NCBI RefSeq assembly: GCF_016775475.1
Contig: NZ_JAEUXJ010000003.1
Location: forward strand, 186,001 to 250,000
DNA from: Belnapia mucosa
GTDB lineage: Bacteria > Pseudomonadota > Alphaproteobacteria > Acetobacterales > Acetobacteraceae
Reading direction: 5' to 3'
DNA length: 64,000 bases
The notes under the pieces are model-generated. The model was not told the origin of the DNA, made no database searches, and saw only the letters and a list, made by a program, of their open reading frames with translations. The position numbers were made by a program, and so were the translations under genes. Positions 24,736 through 33,896 of this stretch are shown piece by piece. The stretch's first letter is position 1. Each line of letters starts with the position of its first letter.

Positions 24736-26019
24736 TTACGCGGTGGATCGAACCGATGCCGTCCCGGGCGGCAGGCGCCTTAGCAGCCAGAGCATGATGG
24801 CCATCGCCGGCAGGGCCGCCAGCGTCGTCATCAGGAAGAAGCCGGTCCAGCCCATCCAGCCGGCGAGGTAGCCGGAGGCGGAGCCGATGGTGCGGCTGGC
24901 GAAGGCCGCCAGCGAGGAGAGCAGCGCATATTGCGTCGCGCTGAAGGCCCGGTTGGTCAGGCCCGAGAGATAGGCGAGGAAGGCCGAATCGGCCATGCCA
25001 TCGGTGAAATTCTCGATCCCGACCTGGGCCCAGAGCAGCGGGATGTCATGCCCCGACTGCGCCACCGCGACATACATCAGGTTGGACAGCATCTGGCCGA
25101 AGCCGGTCAGCACCAGGGCGCGGGCGATGCCGAGGCGGCGGATCAGCCAGCCGCCGGCCAGCGCCCCGGCCAGGATTGCCAGCAGGCCGAAGACATTGTT
25201 GATCGCCGCCAGCTCCAGCCGGGTGAAGCCGAGCGCGGCGTAGAAGGGCTGGGTCATCACCCCCGCCAGCGCCTCGCCCAGCTTGAACAGCACGACGAAG
25301 AGCAGGATCGCCAGCCAGTGGCGCCGGCCCATGAAGTCGAGGAAGGGGTCGACCAGCGCGGCGCGGACCCGCTCGGCCGGGGTCATCGCCAGGCGCTCGG
25401 GCGAGGGCGGCTCCGACCCCAGCAGCACGGCGAGCAGCCCGATGCCGAGCAGCCCGGCGCAGATGCCATAGCCCAGCGCCCAGCCGCCCCATTCCGTCAC
25501 CGCCAGCGCGCCGGCGCCGGCCGCCAGCAGCGCGCCGCGATAGCCCCAGACATAGAGGGCGAGGCCATAGCCCTGCTCCCGCTCCTCCAGCAGGTCGATG
25601 CGGTAGGCATCGACTACCACATCCTGGCTGGCCGAGAGGAAGGCGACGAGGCCAGCGAGGGCGAAGGTGGCGGCATAGCTCTCCGGCCCCGGGCTGGTGA
25701 GGCCGAGGGCCAGGATCGAGGCGATCAGGACCGGCTGGATGCAGGCCAGCCAGCCGCGGCGGCGGCCGAGCCAGCGGAAGAGCGGCGGCGGCACCTGGTC
25801 CAGCGCCGGGGCCCAGAGGAATTTCAGCGTGTACGCCAAGCCGAGGGAGGCGGTGAGGCCGATCACCTCGACCGACAGCCCTTCCTCCGACAGCCAGCGG
25901 CGCAGCGTGGCGGCGGTGAGCGGCAGGGGAATGCCGGAGGCGAAGCCGAGGGCGAGAAGGACCAGATAGCGGCGGTCCCGCCACCAGGCGGTGCGGGTGG
26001 CGGGGACAGTGTCGAACAT
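24736..26019 (-). CDS. ampG: AmpG-like MFS permease
   Basis: 427-residue inner-membrane transporter. Residues from about 30 on (LALGFASGIPLPLTAATLRRWLSEEGLS) and SLGLAYTLKFLWAPALDQ are characteristic of AmpG, which imports anhydro-muropeptides for cell-wall recycling; SASQDVVVDAYRID is another conserved AmpG segment. ATG 26019 is chosen as homologues start just before the first helix. No ampC or ampR gene is nearby. Confidence 0.92.
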   Translation of the reverse strand: MFDTVPATRTAWWRDRRYLVLLALGFASGIPLPLTAATLRRWLSEEGLSVEVIGLTASLGLAYTLKFLWAPALDQVPPPLFRWLGRRRGWLACIQPVLIASILALGLTSPGPESYAATFALAGLVAFLSASQDVVVDAYRIDLLEEREQGYGLALYVWGYRGALLAAGAGALAVTEWGGWALGYGICAGLLGIGLLAVLLGSEPPSPERLAMTPAERVRAALVDPFLDFMGRRHWLAILLFVVLFKLGEALAGVMTQPFYAALGFTRLELAAINNVFGLLAILAGALAGGWLIRRLGIARALVLTGFGQMLSNLMYVAVAQSGHDIPLLWAQVGIENFTDGMADSAFLAYLSGLTNRAFSATQYALLSSLAAFASRTIGSASGYLAGWMGWTGFFLMTTLAALPAMAIMLWLLRRLPPGTASVRSTA

Positions 26020-26090
26020 CGGGGTGGCGAGGTAGCAGAGCCCGAGGGGCCGCGCTATCGGAAGCGTGAGGTCGGCGCCACTCGCGGGTT

Positions 26091-26144
26091 CCAAGGGCCC
26101 TTCGGCCCTTGGCGGGTGGAGCCCGAGGAGGGCAGCGCCCTCCT
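26091..26144. repeat. Two-hairpin intergenic repeat related to the 4.9-kb cluster
   Basis: CCAAGGGCC/GGCCCTTGG at 26091-26112 (CTTC loop) is followed by AGGAGGGC/GCCCTCCT at 26126-26144 (AGC loop). Stem sequences, loop sizes and order match hairpins three and four at 4927-4976. It separates the lipoprotein gene from ampG, both on the left strand, so it may act as a terminator of the lipoprotein transcript. Confidence 0.75.
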
Positions 26145-26157
26145 TGGAACGCCCGGC

Positions 26158-26763
26158 TTAGGGCCGCCCGCCCCCTCCCCCGCCGCCACCGCCGACCCCG
26201 CGCGGGGAGCCGAGCCGGTCCTGCCGGTCCAGTTCCTGCGCCGCATGCGCCGTCGCCGCGGCGACGCGCGGCATGGCCGGCAGGCTGGCCAGGCGTTGCA
26301 GCGTGGCCGGCCCTCCTCGGGTGAAGATCGGGCCCGAAAGGCTGCGCTCGGCCGCCGCCTGGTCGCCGGCATTGAAGGCGCGGGAGGCAGCGTAGAGCGC
26401 CTCCACCACTGGCTGGGCCGGGGCATTGGGGGCGATGCCGAGGGTGCCGCGCAGCTCGGTCAGGCCGGCGGCGAATTCAGGGCCGATGGTGCCGGCGAAG
26501 CCGCGCCAGCGCGGGCCATAGGGCAGCTCGGTCGCCAGGTATTCGTAATTGGCGACGGCGCGGGCGGCGGCGGCGGGGTTGCCGGCCAGGCTGGCCGGAT
26601 TGCCGAAGGCATAGGCGGTGCCGATGATGGCGGCGCGGGTCGGGTCGCCGGCGCCCTGCACGGCGTCATTGGGCAGGGTGGCATAGCCCTGGGGCGGCAG
26701 GTCGGGGGTGACGCAGCCGGCGAGCAGCAGCAGCAGGGCGAGTCGCGGAAGGCGGGGGAGCAT
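26158..26763 (-). CDS. Putative lipoprotein with glycine-rich C-terminus
   Basis: 201-residue protein of unknown function. The N-terminus MLPRLPRLALLLLLAGCVTP is a lipoprotein signal with lipobox LAGC, so Cys17 should be acylated. The body is mostly Ala/Leu helical and ends in a run of nine glycines (VGGGGGGGGGRP). Homologues are generally annotated as hypothetical. It is divergent from the hydroxyacid dehydrogenase gene. Confidence 0.75.
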   Translation of the reverse strand: MLPRLPRLALLLLLAGCVTPDLPPQGYATLPNDAVQGAGDPTRAAIIGTAYAFGNPASLAGNPAAAARAVANYEYLATELPYGPRWRGFAGTIGPEFAAGLTELRGTLGIAPNAPAQPVVEALYAASRAFNAGDQAAAERSLSGPIFTRGGPATLQRLASLPAMPRVAAATAHAAQELDRQDRLGSPRGVGGGGGGGGGRP

Positions 26764-26870
26764 CGGCGGTTCCTCGTTTGGCCTTGAAGCGCGGGGTATG
26801 GCCCTGGGTTGCCATCCGCCACGATGCCGCGAAGATGGGCTTCCGAAAAGAGCTTGGGGAGGGGATGCGC

Positions 26871-28100
26871 ATGGCCACCACCGTCGCGGAAACGCCGGCC
26901 GCGCGGCTGCGGCGCCGCTATCCCAGCTTCAACGACCTCCAGCACCGGGCGAGGCGGCGGGTCGCGCGCTTCGCCTATGATTTCGTGGCGGGCGGCGTCG
27001 GCGACGGGGCGCCGAATGTGGCGCATAACCGGGCGGCGATGGATGCGGTGCGGATCGTGCCGCGCTATGCGCTGGATGTCTCCGCCGTCTCGATCCGGAC
27101 GGAGCTGTTCGGGCGGGACTATGCCGCGCCAGTCGGTGTCGCGCCGATGGGCAATATCGGCATGGTCTGGCCGGAGGCGGATGCGATCCTGGCCGCCGCG
27201 GCGCAGCGGGCGCGCATCCCCTATGTCTCCTCGACAGTCGCCAATGTGGCGATGGAGGAGCTGGCGCGGATCGCGCCGGATGTCTTCTGGTTCCAGCTCT
27301 ATGGCCTGCCGGGGGACAAGCACGCCCTCTCCTTCGACCTGATCCGCCGGGCGGAGGCGGTGGGCGCGCATGCGCTGGTGGTCACGCTGGATGTCCCGGC
27401 GCGGCAGAAGCGGGTGCAGGACGTGCGCAACGGGCTGGTGATGCCCTTCCGCTACCGGCCGCGCACCTTCCTCGACATCGCCCGCGCCCCCTTCTGGGCG
27501 CTGGAGATGCTGACCAAGGGGCAGCCGACCTTCCCCAACATGCGGCAATATGTCGGCGAGACGGCGGGGCTGGCGGAGATGGCCGGCTTCGTCCAGGCCA
27601 ACATGATCACCGGCGTGACCTGGGAGGATATCGCCCGCTTCCGCGAGGCCTGGCCGCGCGCGCTGGTGCTGAAGGGCATCCAGCACCCGGAGGATGCCGA
27701 GCGGGCGGTGCAGCTCGGCGTGGATGGGATCTGGGTCTCGAACCATGGGGGCCGGCAATTCGATGCCGCGCCGGCCTCGATCGACACCGTGCCGGCGATC
27801 GCGGCGCAGGTCGCGGGGCGGGCCAAGCTTCTCTACGACGGCTCCATCCGCTCGGGGCTCGATGTGCTGCGGAGCCTGGCCGTTGGCGTCGACATGTGCT
27901 TCGCCGGGCGGGCCTTCCTCTATGCCGTGGCGGCGCTGGGCGCGGCCGGGGGCGACCATGCGGCCGCCGCCTTCATGGAGGAAGTGCGCGGCACCTTCGC
28001 CCAGGCCGGCGTGCTGAGCGTGGCGGATGCACCGCGGGCGACGGTGCTGCACCCGAATGCGGTGCGGTTCGAGCCGCCGCGGAACGCGCCGGGCGGCTAG
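26871..28100 (+). CDS. FMN-dependent alpha-hydroxy-acid dehydrogenase (LldD-like)
   Basis: 409-residue flavoenzyme that oxidises L-lactate or a related 2-hydroxy acid. Seen are RRRVARFAYDFVAGGVGDG, APMGNIGMVWPEAD, FQLYG, VTLDVPARQKRVQDVRNG and the active-site motif SNHGGRQFD with the base His292. The FMN phosphate region YDGSIRSGLDVLRSLAVGVDMCFAGRAFLYAVAALG follows. GGGGAGGGG precedes ATG 26871 by six bases. The stop TAG is part of the end of a palindromic repeat. A membrane-linked L-lactate dehydrogenase, mandelate or glycolate-type enzyme are all possible. Confidence 0.92.
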   Translation: MATTVAETPAARLRRRYPSFNDLQHRARRRVARFAYDFVAGGVGDGAPNVAHNRAAMDAVRIVPRYALDVSAVSIRTELFGRDYAAPVGVAPMGNIGMVWPEADAILAAAAQRARIPYVSSTVANVAMEELARIAPDVFWFQLYGLPGDKHALSFDLIRRAEAVGAHALVVTLDVPARQKRVQDVRNGLVMPFRYRPRTFLDIARAPFWALEMLTKGQPTFPNMRQYVGETAGLAEMAGFVQANMITGVTWEDIARFREAWPRALVLKGIQHPEDAERAVQLGVDGIWVSNHGGRQFDAAPASIDTVPAIAAQVAGRAKLLYDGSIRSGLDVLRSLAVGVDMCFAGRAFLYAVAALGAAGGDHAAAAFMEEVRGTFAQAGVLSVADAPRATVLHPNAVRFEPPRNAPGG

Positions 28101-28200
28101 AGCAAGCTCCGATCAGGTAGAACCACGCGACCCAAGCTTGCTTGCTCGAACAAAAGCTTGGAGCGGGGTCCGTGAGCCAAGGCGACCGGACATCGCTCTA
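28098..28200. repeat. 103-bp palindromic element with TAGAGC/GCTCTA ends
   Basis: TAGAGC at 28098-28103 and GCTCTA at 28195-28200 are inverted ends, and an internal inverted repeat joins GAGCAAGC (28100-28107) with GCTTGCTC (28140-28147). It contains TCCGATCAGGTAGAACCA, which resembles short dispersed repeats seen in other alphaproteobacterial genomes (from memory, not searched). Its left end supplies the stop codon of the dehydrogenase gene. The rest of the gap up to the kinase start (28201-28403) shows no feature I can name. Confidence 0.55.
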
Positions 28201-28403
28201 ACGGCCAGCCCAGGCGGGGCGGCGCCTGCGCGCGCCGAGCGAAGCTGGCACGCCACGACGAGCGCTGGCCGGCAAACCGTGATCCATGGGGCGGCGTTCC
28301 ACCTCATGCTCCGGCATATTACGGCCTGATCCGCCCCGCCATGCCATCGTTCCTGACCGCCAACCAACTATGTTACCCTGAACGACTTCATTCAGAGTTC
28401 ATT

Positions 28404-30077
28404 ATGTCCCCCTCAACGCCAGAAAATAGAAACAAGAACACCGATGTAACGCATCACAGCCGTCCTGGATGGTTTTACACCATGCTTGCGCTATCCGTCG
28501 TGCTCCCGATGGGTTTGCTGGGAGCCGTGAGCGCGCTCGACAGGCATTTGACCTATTCTGCAGCAAGGCGGGAAGTGCAGACCACGCTGGATCTGGTGGC
28601 AGGCCATGCCCGCAATGTTCTTCAGATGCAGAATGTTGTCCTGGGTGCTGCCGACCGCCATTTCTTTGGCCAGCCCGATCACCAGATTTTGGACAATGCT
28701 TCAGCCAACCATGGATATGCGCGCCTTCTGCGCAAATACGCGGGCGAGACACTGCGCCTGATCGTTTTCAATGCCGATGGCCTGGCCCTTGTGGATTCGG
28801 ATCTCGAACATGCAGATCCCTCATTCGACGTCAGCGACCGAGAGTTTTTCAGGGTTCACCGGACGTCTGCAGTATCCGACATCTATATCTCCGGACCCTC
28901 GAACAGCCGTGCCGACGGCAAACCGGTATTTTTTGTCTCGTTGCGACGGTCCTCGCCCGATGGGCAATTCGTCGGGGTGATCGTCATTGGCGTCGAGCAC
29001 AGGATAATGTTCGACTTCTGGGGCAGTGACCTCCCTGATCCGAATGCAGCCGCAGCCTTAATCAAGGCGGACGGCACCTATCTGGTCAGAAAACCAGCGA
29101 TCAGCCTGAATAATGGAAAATCCGTATCAGCAAAGGGTCAGCTGGAGTTTCTTATAGACTCACGCCAGGAGCGCAAAGTCCAGCAGGGGGTTTCCCCCTT
29201 GGATCAGGTCACTCGCCTGTTTGCCTACCGCCATGTGAATGCTTTCCCGGTACTGGTGACATATGGCGTGCCGCTTGACTCGGTCCTGGCGTCCTGGCGC
29301 CTGAGACTTGGGATTCATCTCGCCATCGGCGCTACCGTCAGCCTTGTCCTCGTATTGGTGGTCCTGCATGTCAGGCGGCGCGCGATCGAGCTGCAGGATC
29401 TCAACCTGTCCCTGGAAAGACGGGTCGAGGAGCGAACGGCTGAAATCAGGGCGAATGACAAACGCATCCGGCTCCTGGCGCGCGAAGTGGACCATCGCGC
29501 GAAAAATGCCCTCGCCGTTGTTCAGTCGATCCTGCGGATGACGCCCAAGAAAGATGTGAACCGTTATGCCAGGGAGGTGGAGGGGAGAGTGCGAGCCCTG
29601 GCTCACGCTCAAACACTGCTGTCCAAGGCCAAATGGAAAGGCGTGAATCTACGCGATATCCTGACCGCGGAATTCAACGCGTTCATCAGCGATGAGGGGC
29701 GGTTCCATCATCAGGTTACCCTGACGGGTGCGGAGGTCATGCTGCCGGCTGTCGCAACACAGCCAGTCGCCATGATTTTTCATGAACTCGCAACGAACGC
29801 CATGAAATACGGTGCGCTGTCCACGACAGCCGGACGTCTGGCGGTCAGCTGGTGGATCCGGATCGAGCGGCCACCCAACGCATCAACGCTGCTGGTCCAA
29901 TGGGACGAGAGCGGCGGACCGCGTCTTGATGGCGCGCCACGGTCTCACGGTTTCGGATGGCGCATGCTCAAATCCCTGATCCAGACGCAGCTCCATGGAA
30001 GCTTCACGGCGCGGTGGGAGAGTGACGGCGTCAAATACGACATCCAGATTCCCTTGGAGACACAGCGCGATCACTGA
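28404..30077 (+). CDS. Membrane sensor histidine kinase, HWE/HisKA_2 type
   Basis: 557 residues. A transmembrane helix at about 23-44, a periplasmic PDC/Cache-like sensor domain (DRHFFGQ, VSDREFFRVHRTSAVSDIYISGP, VFFVSLRR), a second helix near 305-330, a short coiled coil, then the kinase core. The phospho-acceptor is His364 in REVDHRAKNALAVVQ, and the ATP lid has HELATNAMKYGAL, WDESGG and HGFGWRML, which define the HWE/HisKA_2 type. ATG 28404 is preferred although an upstream ATG at 28341 is in frame. Base composition is visibly lower in GC than the neighbours, suggesting transfer. No response regulator is adjacent. Confidence 0.9.
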   Translation: MSPSTPENRNKNTDVTHHSRPGWFYTMLALSVVLPMGLLGAVSALDRHLTYSAARREVQTTLDLVAGHARNVLQMQNVVLGAADRHFFGQPDHQILDNASANHGYARLLRKYAGETLRLIVFNADGLALVDSDLEHADPSFDVSDREFFRVHRTSAVSDIYISGPSNSRADGKPVFFVSLRRSSPDGQFVGVIVIGVEHRIMFDFWGSDLPDPNAAAALIKADGTYLVRKPAISLNNGKSVSAKGQLEFLIDSRQERKVQQGVSPLDQVTRLFAYRHVNAFPVLVTYGVPLDSVLASWRLRLGIHLAIGATVSLVLVLVVLHVRRRAIELQDLNLSLERRVEERTAEIRANDKRIRLLAREVDHRAKNALAVVQSILRMTPKKDVNRYAREVEGRVRALAHAQTLLSKAKWKGVNLRDILTAEFNAFISDEGRFHHQVTLTGAEVMLPAVATQPVAMIFHELATNAMKYGALSTTAGRLAVSWWIRIERPPNASTLLVQWDESGGPRLDGAPRSHGFGWRMLKSLIQTQLHGSFTARWESDGVKYDIQIPLETQRDH

Positions 30078-30138
30078 AGCCCCAAGAAGGCTTATCGTGC
30101 CGTGACAACACTCCAGGCCTGAACGCCGGGGCGACGCC

Positions 30139-30630
30139 CTACCAGGGGCGCCCATCCTTATGCGCGTAGCGGCGGCGTCCGGTGGCGGGGTCGGGCACCA
30201 GCGCCAGGTCGTCCAGCGGGTATTCCACCGGATCATCCGCGCTGCGGTCGCCGATCTCGAGGTAGAGCACCTCCCCGCTGCCGCGATTCTCCAGGTGGTG
30301 CGCCGTGCCGCCGGCCGGGAAGCCGGCGCAGTGGCCGGGGCGAAGCTGCACCTCGCCGGTATCCGTCACCAGCACCGGCTCGCCTTCCAGCACATAGATG
30401 AACTCATCCTGCCGGCCATGGCGGTGATGCAGGGAGGAGCTGTCGCCCGGCCCGAGCCGCGTCAGGTTCACCCCGAAATTGCGGAGGCCGAAGAGGTCGC
30501 CCAGCACGCGCTTCCGCCGCCCGGCGACGCGGGGCAGGAAGGGCGCCGGGTAGTTGGACACCGTTGCCCGCACCGGCACCGACAGGGCCTCCACCGCGAC
30601 GGGGATCTGCTGAGCGGATTGCGTCGTCAT
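30139..30630 (-). CDS. Cupin domain protein
   Basis: 163-residue single-cupin protein. HHRHGRQDEFIYVLEGEPVLVTDTGEVQLRPGHCAGFPAGGTAHHLENRG contains both cupin motifs with metal-ligand His and Glu residues. GGAGGA lies before ATG 30630. It is divergent from a GcvA-like LysR gene 83 bases away, which may control it. A sugar isomerase, dioxygenase or sensing role cannot be distinguished. Confidence 0.88.
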   Translation of the reverse strand: MTTQSAQQIPVAVEALSVPVRATVSNYPAPFLPRVAGRRKRVLGDLFGLRNFGVNLTRLGPGDSSSLHHRHGRQDEFIYVLEGEPVLVTDTGEVQLRPGHCAGFPAGGTAHHLENRGSGEVLYLEIGDRSADDPVEYPLDDLALVPDPATGRRRYAHKDGRPW

Positions 30631-30713
30631 GGCCTGTCCTCCTCCGCGCCAGGATGGCGGCACGCCGCAACGGGCGGTAGTGAGATGTGGCCCGGCCATG
30701 CTGAGATTTCCTC

Positions 30714-31625
30714 ATGACCGCCCTGCCCTCCCTCCGCGCGCTCCGCGCCTTCGCCGAGGTCGCCGCCGCCGGCGGCCGCATCGCCCCGGCGGCCCGCCGG
30801 CTGGGCGTCACCCCCTCCGCCGTGTCGCATCTGCTGCGGGAGCTGGAGCGGAGCCTGGGTGCACCGCTGCTGGCCGGGCGCGGCGCGCCGGAGCCGCTGA
30901 CCGAGGCCGGCAAGCGCCTGGCCGGGGGCCTTGCCGGCGGCTTCGCCGCGATCGAGGCGGCGGTGGCGGAGGCACGCCGGCGCCGCGACCCGGGCGAGGT
31001 GCGCGTCTCGGCGCTCACGACCTTCGCCACGCTCTGGCTGGTGCCGCGCCTGCCGCGCTTCCGCGCCGCCCGGCCGGCGACGCAGCTCCTGCTCGCCACC
31101 GACACCCGGCCGGTGGACCTGACGACCGAGCCCTTCGACTGCGCCATCCGCTATGGCCTCGGCCCCTGGCCGGGGCTCGACTGCCGCCTGCTGTTCCGCG
31201 AGCGCATGGTGGTGGTCGCCAATCCGCGCCTGTTGGCGACGGCGCCGCTGGCCCGGCTGCCGCGCATCGGGGCGCGGTCGCGGCGGGAGGACTGGCCGAT
31301 GATGCTGCCTGCCCTCGGCCTGCCGGAGGCACCGATCGCGGCGGAATTCCCCAATCGGGGCCTGGCGGTGCAGGCGGCGCTGGCCGGGCTGGGGGCGACG
31401 GTGGTGGACCGCGTCCTGGTCGGGGACCTATTGGCGGCGGGGCTGCTGGCCGAGGCGGCGCCGGGCCGCTGGGTGGAGCGGGCCGAGGGCCATCATGTCG
31501 TCGCCACCCCGGTGGCCCTGCAGAACCCGCATCTGCGGGCGCTGCGGGACTGGCTGCTGGCGGAAGTGGCGCCTCAGCGGAACTGCGCGCCCGCATCCAC
31601 CTCGATGGTGGTGCCGGAGAGATAG
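30714..31625 (+). CDS. LysR family transcriptional regulator, GcvA-like
   Basis: 303 residues. The N-terminal ALPSLRALRAFAEVAAAGGRIAPAARRLGVTPSAVSHLLRELERSLG is the GcvA-type winged helix, and the effector domain includes FDCAIRYGLGPWPGLDCRLLFRERMVVVANPRLL. Divergent from the cupin gene. Its 3' end overlaps the convergent SDR gene by 52 bases, so the last part of both proteins may not be functionally constrained. Confidence 0.9.
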   Translation: MTALPSLRALRAFAEVAAAGGRIAPAARRLGVTPSAVSHLLRELERSLGAPLLAGRGAPEPLTEAGKRLAGGLAGGFAAIEAAVAEARRRRDPGEVRVSALTTFATLWLVPRLPRFRAARPATQLLLATDTRPVDLTTEPFDCAIRYGLGPWPGLDCRLLFRERMVVVANPRLLATAPLARLPRIGARSRREDWPMMLPALGLPEAPIAAEFPNRGLAVQAALAGLGATVVDRVLVGDLLAAGLLAEAAPGRWVERAEGHHVVATPVALQNPHLRALRDWLLAEVAPQRNCAPASTSMVVPER

Positions 31626-32344
31626 CCGCCACGCGGGCTGGCGCAGAAGACGGCGAGGTCGGCGATCTCCTCCGGCTTCCCCGCCCGACCGAGGGGGAGG
31701 CCGGCCAGCATCTCCTCCCAGCGGGACTCGTCGCCGAATTTCGTCTTCGCCCGGGATTTGGAGAGGGTGATGATCCGGTCCGTCATGGTGGCGCCGGGGG
31801 CGATGCCGACCACGCGCACGCCGCTATCGGGCGCCTTGCCGCCAAGCGCGGCGGTGAAGGCGATCAGCGCCGCATTGCCCGAGGCGCCGCAGATATAGTC
31901 GGCGCGCGGGGCGCGGCCGGCCATGCCGATGATGTTGACGATGGTGCCGGCCCGCTTCGCCTCCAGCCGCGGCAGATAGAGCTGGCAGAGATGGATGTAG
32001 CCGAAGACCTTGAGCGCCCAGGCCTCCTGCCAGCGATCGAGGCTGATATCGGCCAGCGTCCCGCCGGGGATGGCGCCGGCATTGTTCACCAGCACGTCGA
32101 TCTCGGGGAAGGCCTCGGCCAGCGCGGTGCGGGCGCCGGCCTGGGACAGGTCGGCGGCATGGGTGGTGACGGCGACATTGTGCCGGGCGCGGATGCCCTC
32201 CGCCGCCTGGTCCAGCGCCGCGCCGTCGCGCGAGACGAGGACGATGTCGCAGCCCTCGGCGGCGAAGGCCGCGGCGCAGGCAAGGCCGATGCCCTTCGAG
32301 CCGCCGGTGACCAGCACCCGGCGTCCGGCGAGTTCCATCTCCAT
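31574..32344 (-). CDS. Short-chain dehydrogenase/reductase
   Basis: 256-residue NAD(P)-dependent oxidoreductase. RRVLVTGGSKGIGLACAAAFAAEG is the TGxxxGxG cofactor motif and VLVNNAGA the structural NAG motif. The usual YxxxK is replaced by YICGASGNA in the expected place (DYICGASGN), so the catalytic Lys appears absent; this is odd and may mean altered or lost dehydrogenase activity. It starts 35 bases after the TolC-type gene stop on the same strand and may be read through from the efflux operon. Confidence 0.85.
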   Translation of the reverse strand: MEMELAGRRVLVTGGSKGIGLACAAAFAAEGCDIVLVSRDGAALDQAAEGIRARHNVAVTTHAADLSQAGARTALAEAFPEIDVLVNNAGAIPGGTLADISLDRWQEAWALKVFGYIHLCQLYLPRLEAKRAGTIVNIIGMAGRAPRADYICGASGNAALIAFTAALGGKAPDSGVRVVGIAPGATMTDRIITLSKSRAKTKFGDESRWEEMLAGLPLGRAGKPEEIADLAVFCASPRGGYLSGTTIEVDAGAQFR

Positions 32345-32378
32345 GGTCGTTTCCCCCGTTGTCGTCTCGGGGGCGAGC

Positions 32379-33896
32379 CTACAGCCTCGGCGCCACCCCG
32401 GACACCCCGCTCGCCAGTTCGAGCTGGGACAGCGCCAGGAGATAGGCATAGCGCGCCTGGTTGGCCTGGATGCGGGTCGCGTTCAGAACGCGCAGCGCAT
32501 CGAGCACGTCGAGCAGCGTGCGGCCGCCGGCGACATAGGCTTGTTCGGTGCTGCGATAGGCTTCCTCGGCCCGGCCGAGCGCGCCGCCGGCATAGAGGTT
32601 CAGCAGCGCGCGGGCCTGCTCCATCGTCGCCCAGGCCACGGCGAAATCGGCGCGGGCCTGCAGCAGCGTGGCGCGCGCCACCGCATCGGCCTGGCCCTGC
32701 TGCGCGGCGGCGGCGGCGACATTGCCCTCGACGATGCGGGAGGTGAAGATCGGCACCGAGAGCTGCACGCCGAAGCTGTTCAGCGCATTCAGCCGGTCCC
32801 GCGAATCCGGCAGGTCCTGCGAGAGCGAGGAGCGGCCCCAATTGGTAGCCACCGTCACGTCGCGCGACCGCGTGGCCTCGACCAGCTGGCGGTTGGCGGC
32901 GGCGGCGGCGGCCTGACGTTCGGCCGCCACCACATCCGGCCGGGTGGCGACGCCCTGGGCCAGCTCGTCCCGGCCGATGCCGAGATCGGGGATGGCGTCG
33001 AACCGGCCCTGCACGTCGAAGGCGACCGGGGAGAGGATGGTCCGCACCGCGGTCGGCGCGCTGGCCGGGCCGGCGGGGGCGGCGGTGCGGCCCGCCTGGC
33101 CTGGCGGCGGGGCGAGCGCGCCGGTGACCTGCGGATTGATGCCGAGCGAGGAGAGCTGGCCGGCGCCGGGCTGGAAGGCGGCCGGATCGGCCGAGAGCAG
33201 GGCCGCGACGGCGGCGATGCCGGCGGCATAGGCCTGGGCATTGCTGGTCACGTCGCCCTCGAATTGCAGCCGGCTCGCCTGGAAGCGCAGCAGGTCGCCT
33301 TCCGGGATGGCGCCGTCGCGGAACTGGCGCCGCAGCAGTTGCTCGGTGCGGTCGAGGCTGGCGCGGTTGCCGAGTGCCACTTCGAGATTGGCCCGCGCCA
33401 GCAGCGCGCCGAGAAAGGCCTGGCGCAACGCGTAGAGCTGGGTGCGCAGCGCATCCAGCACCTGCGCCTCGGCGCCCTCGATCTGCCGGTCGGCGAAGCG
33501 GGTGCGGAGCGTGCGCTTGTTGCCGCGCTCGACCAGGACGCTGAGCCCGACATTGATGTTCTTGCCGGGGCTGAGATAGCGGGCCCCGCGCAGCGCGCCG
33601 TTCTGCGTCTCGCCGAACTGGAAGAAGTTGTTGCCGACCGAGACGGTGGACGCCGGCCGGGAGGAGGCGACGAGGCGCTGGGCCCGCGCCACATCCACGC
33701 CGCGCCGGGCGGCGATGACGGCGAGGTTGCGCTCGACCAGCGCCGCCTCGGCCTCGGCCAGGGTCAGCGGCCGGGCGCCGGGGCCGATCGGCAGCGGCAT
33801 GGTGCCCGTCCCCGGCGGGGCGGGCGGCTGGGCCCAAGCCGGGAGGGCAGCGAGCAGGGCGCAGCCGAGCAGGGCCGCGCGGAGGGAAACCCTCAT
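32379..33896 (-). CDS. TolC family outer-membrane efflux protein (CzcC-like)
   Basis: 505-residue outer-membrane channel with signal peptide MRVSLRAALLGCALLAALPAWA. Long alternating helices with repeated Ala/Gln/Leu-rich segments (VDVARAQRLVASSRP, GRTLLDVLDALRVLNATRIQANQARYAYLLALSQLELASG) are typical of TolC-like ducts. The start ATG overlaps the RND permease stop as ATGA. It completes the tripartite pump with the membrane-fusion and RND genes upstream. Confidence 0.93.
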   Translation of the reverse strand: MRVSLRAALLGCALLAALPAWAQPPAPPGTGTMPLPIGPGARPLTLAEAEAALVERNLAVIAARRGVDVARAQRLVASSRPASTVSVGNNFFQFGETQNGALRGARYLSPGKNINVGLSVLVERGNKRTLRTRFADRQIEGAEAQVLDALRTQLYALRQAFLGALLARANLEVALGNRASLDRTEQLLRRQFRDGAIPEGDLLRFQASRLQFEGDVTSNAQAYAAGIAAVAALLSADPAAFQPGAGQLSSLGINPQVTGALAPPPGQAGRTAAPAGPASAPTAVRTILSPVAFDVQGRFDAIPDLGIGRDELAQGVATRPDVVAAERQAAAAAANRQLVEATRSRDVTVATNWGRSSLSQDLPDSRDRLNALNSFGVQLSVPIFTSRIVEGNVAAAAAQQGQADAVARATLLQARADFAVAWATMEQARALLNLYAGGALGRAEEAYRSTEQAYVAGGRTLLDVLDALRVLNATRIQANQARYAYLLALSQLELASGVSGVAPRL

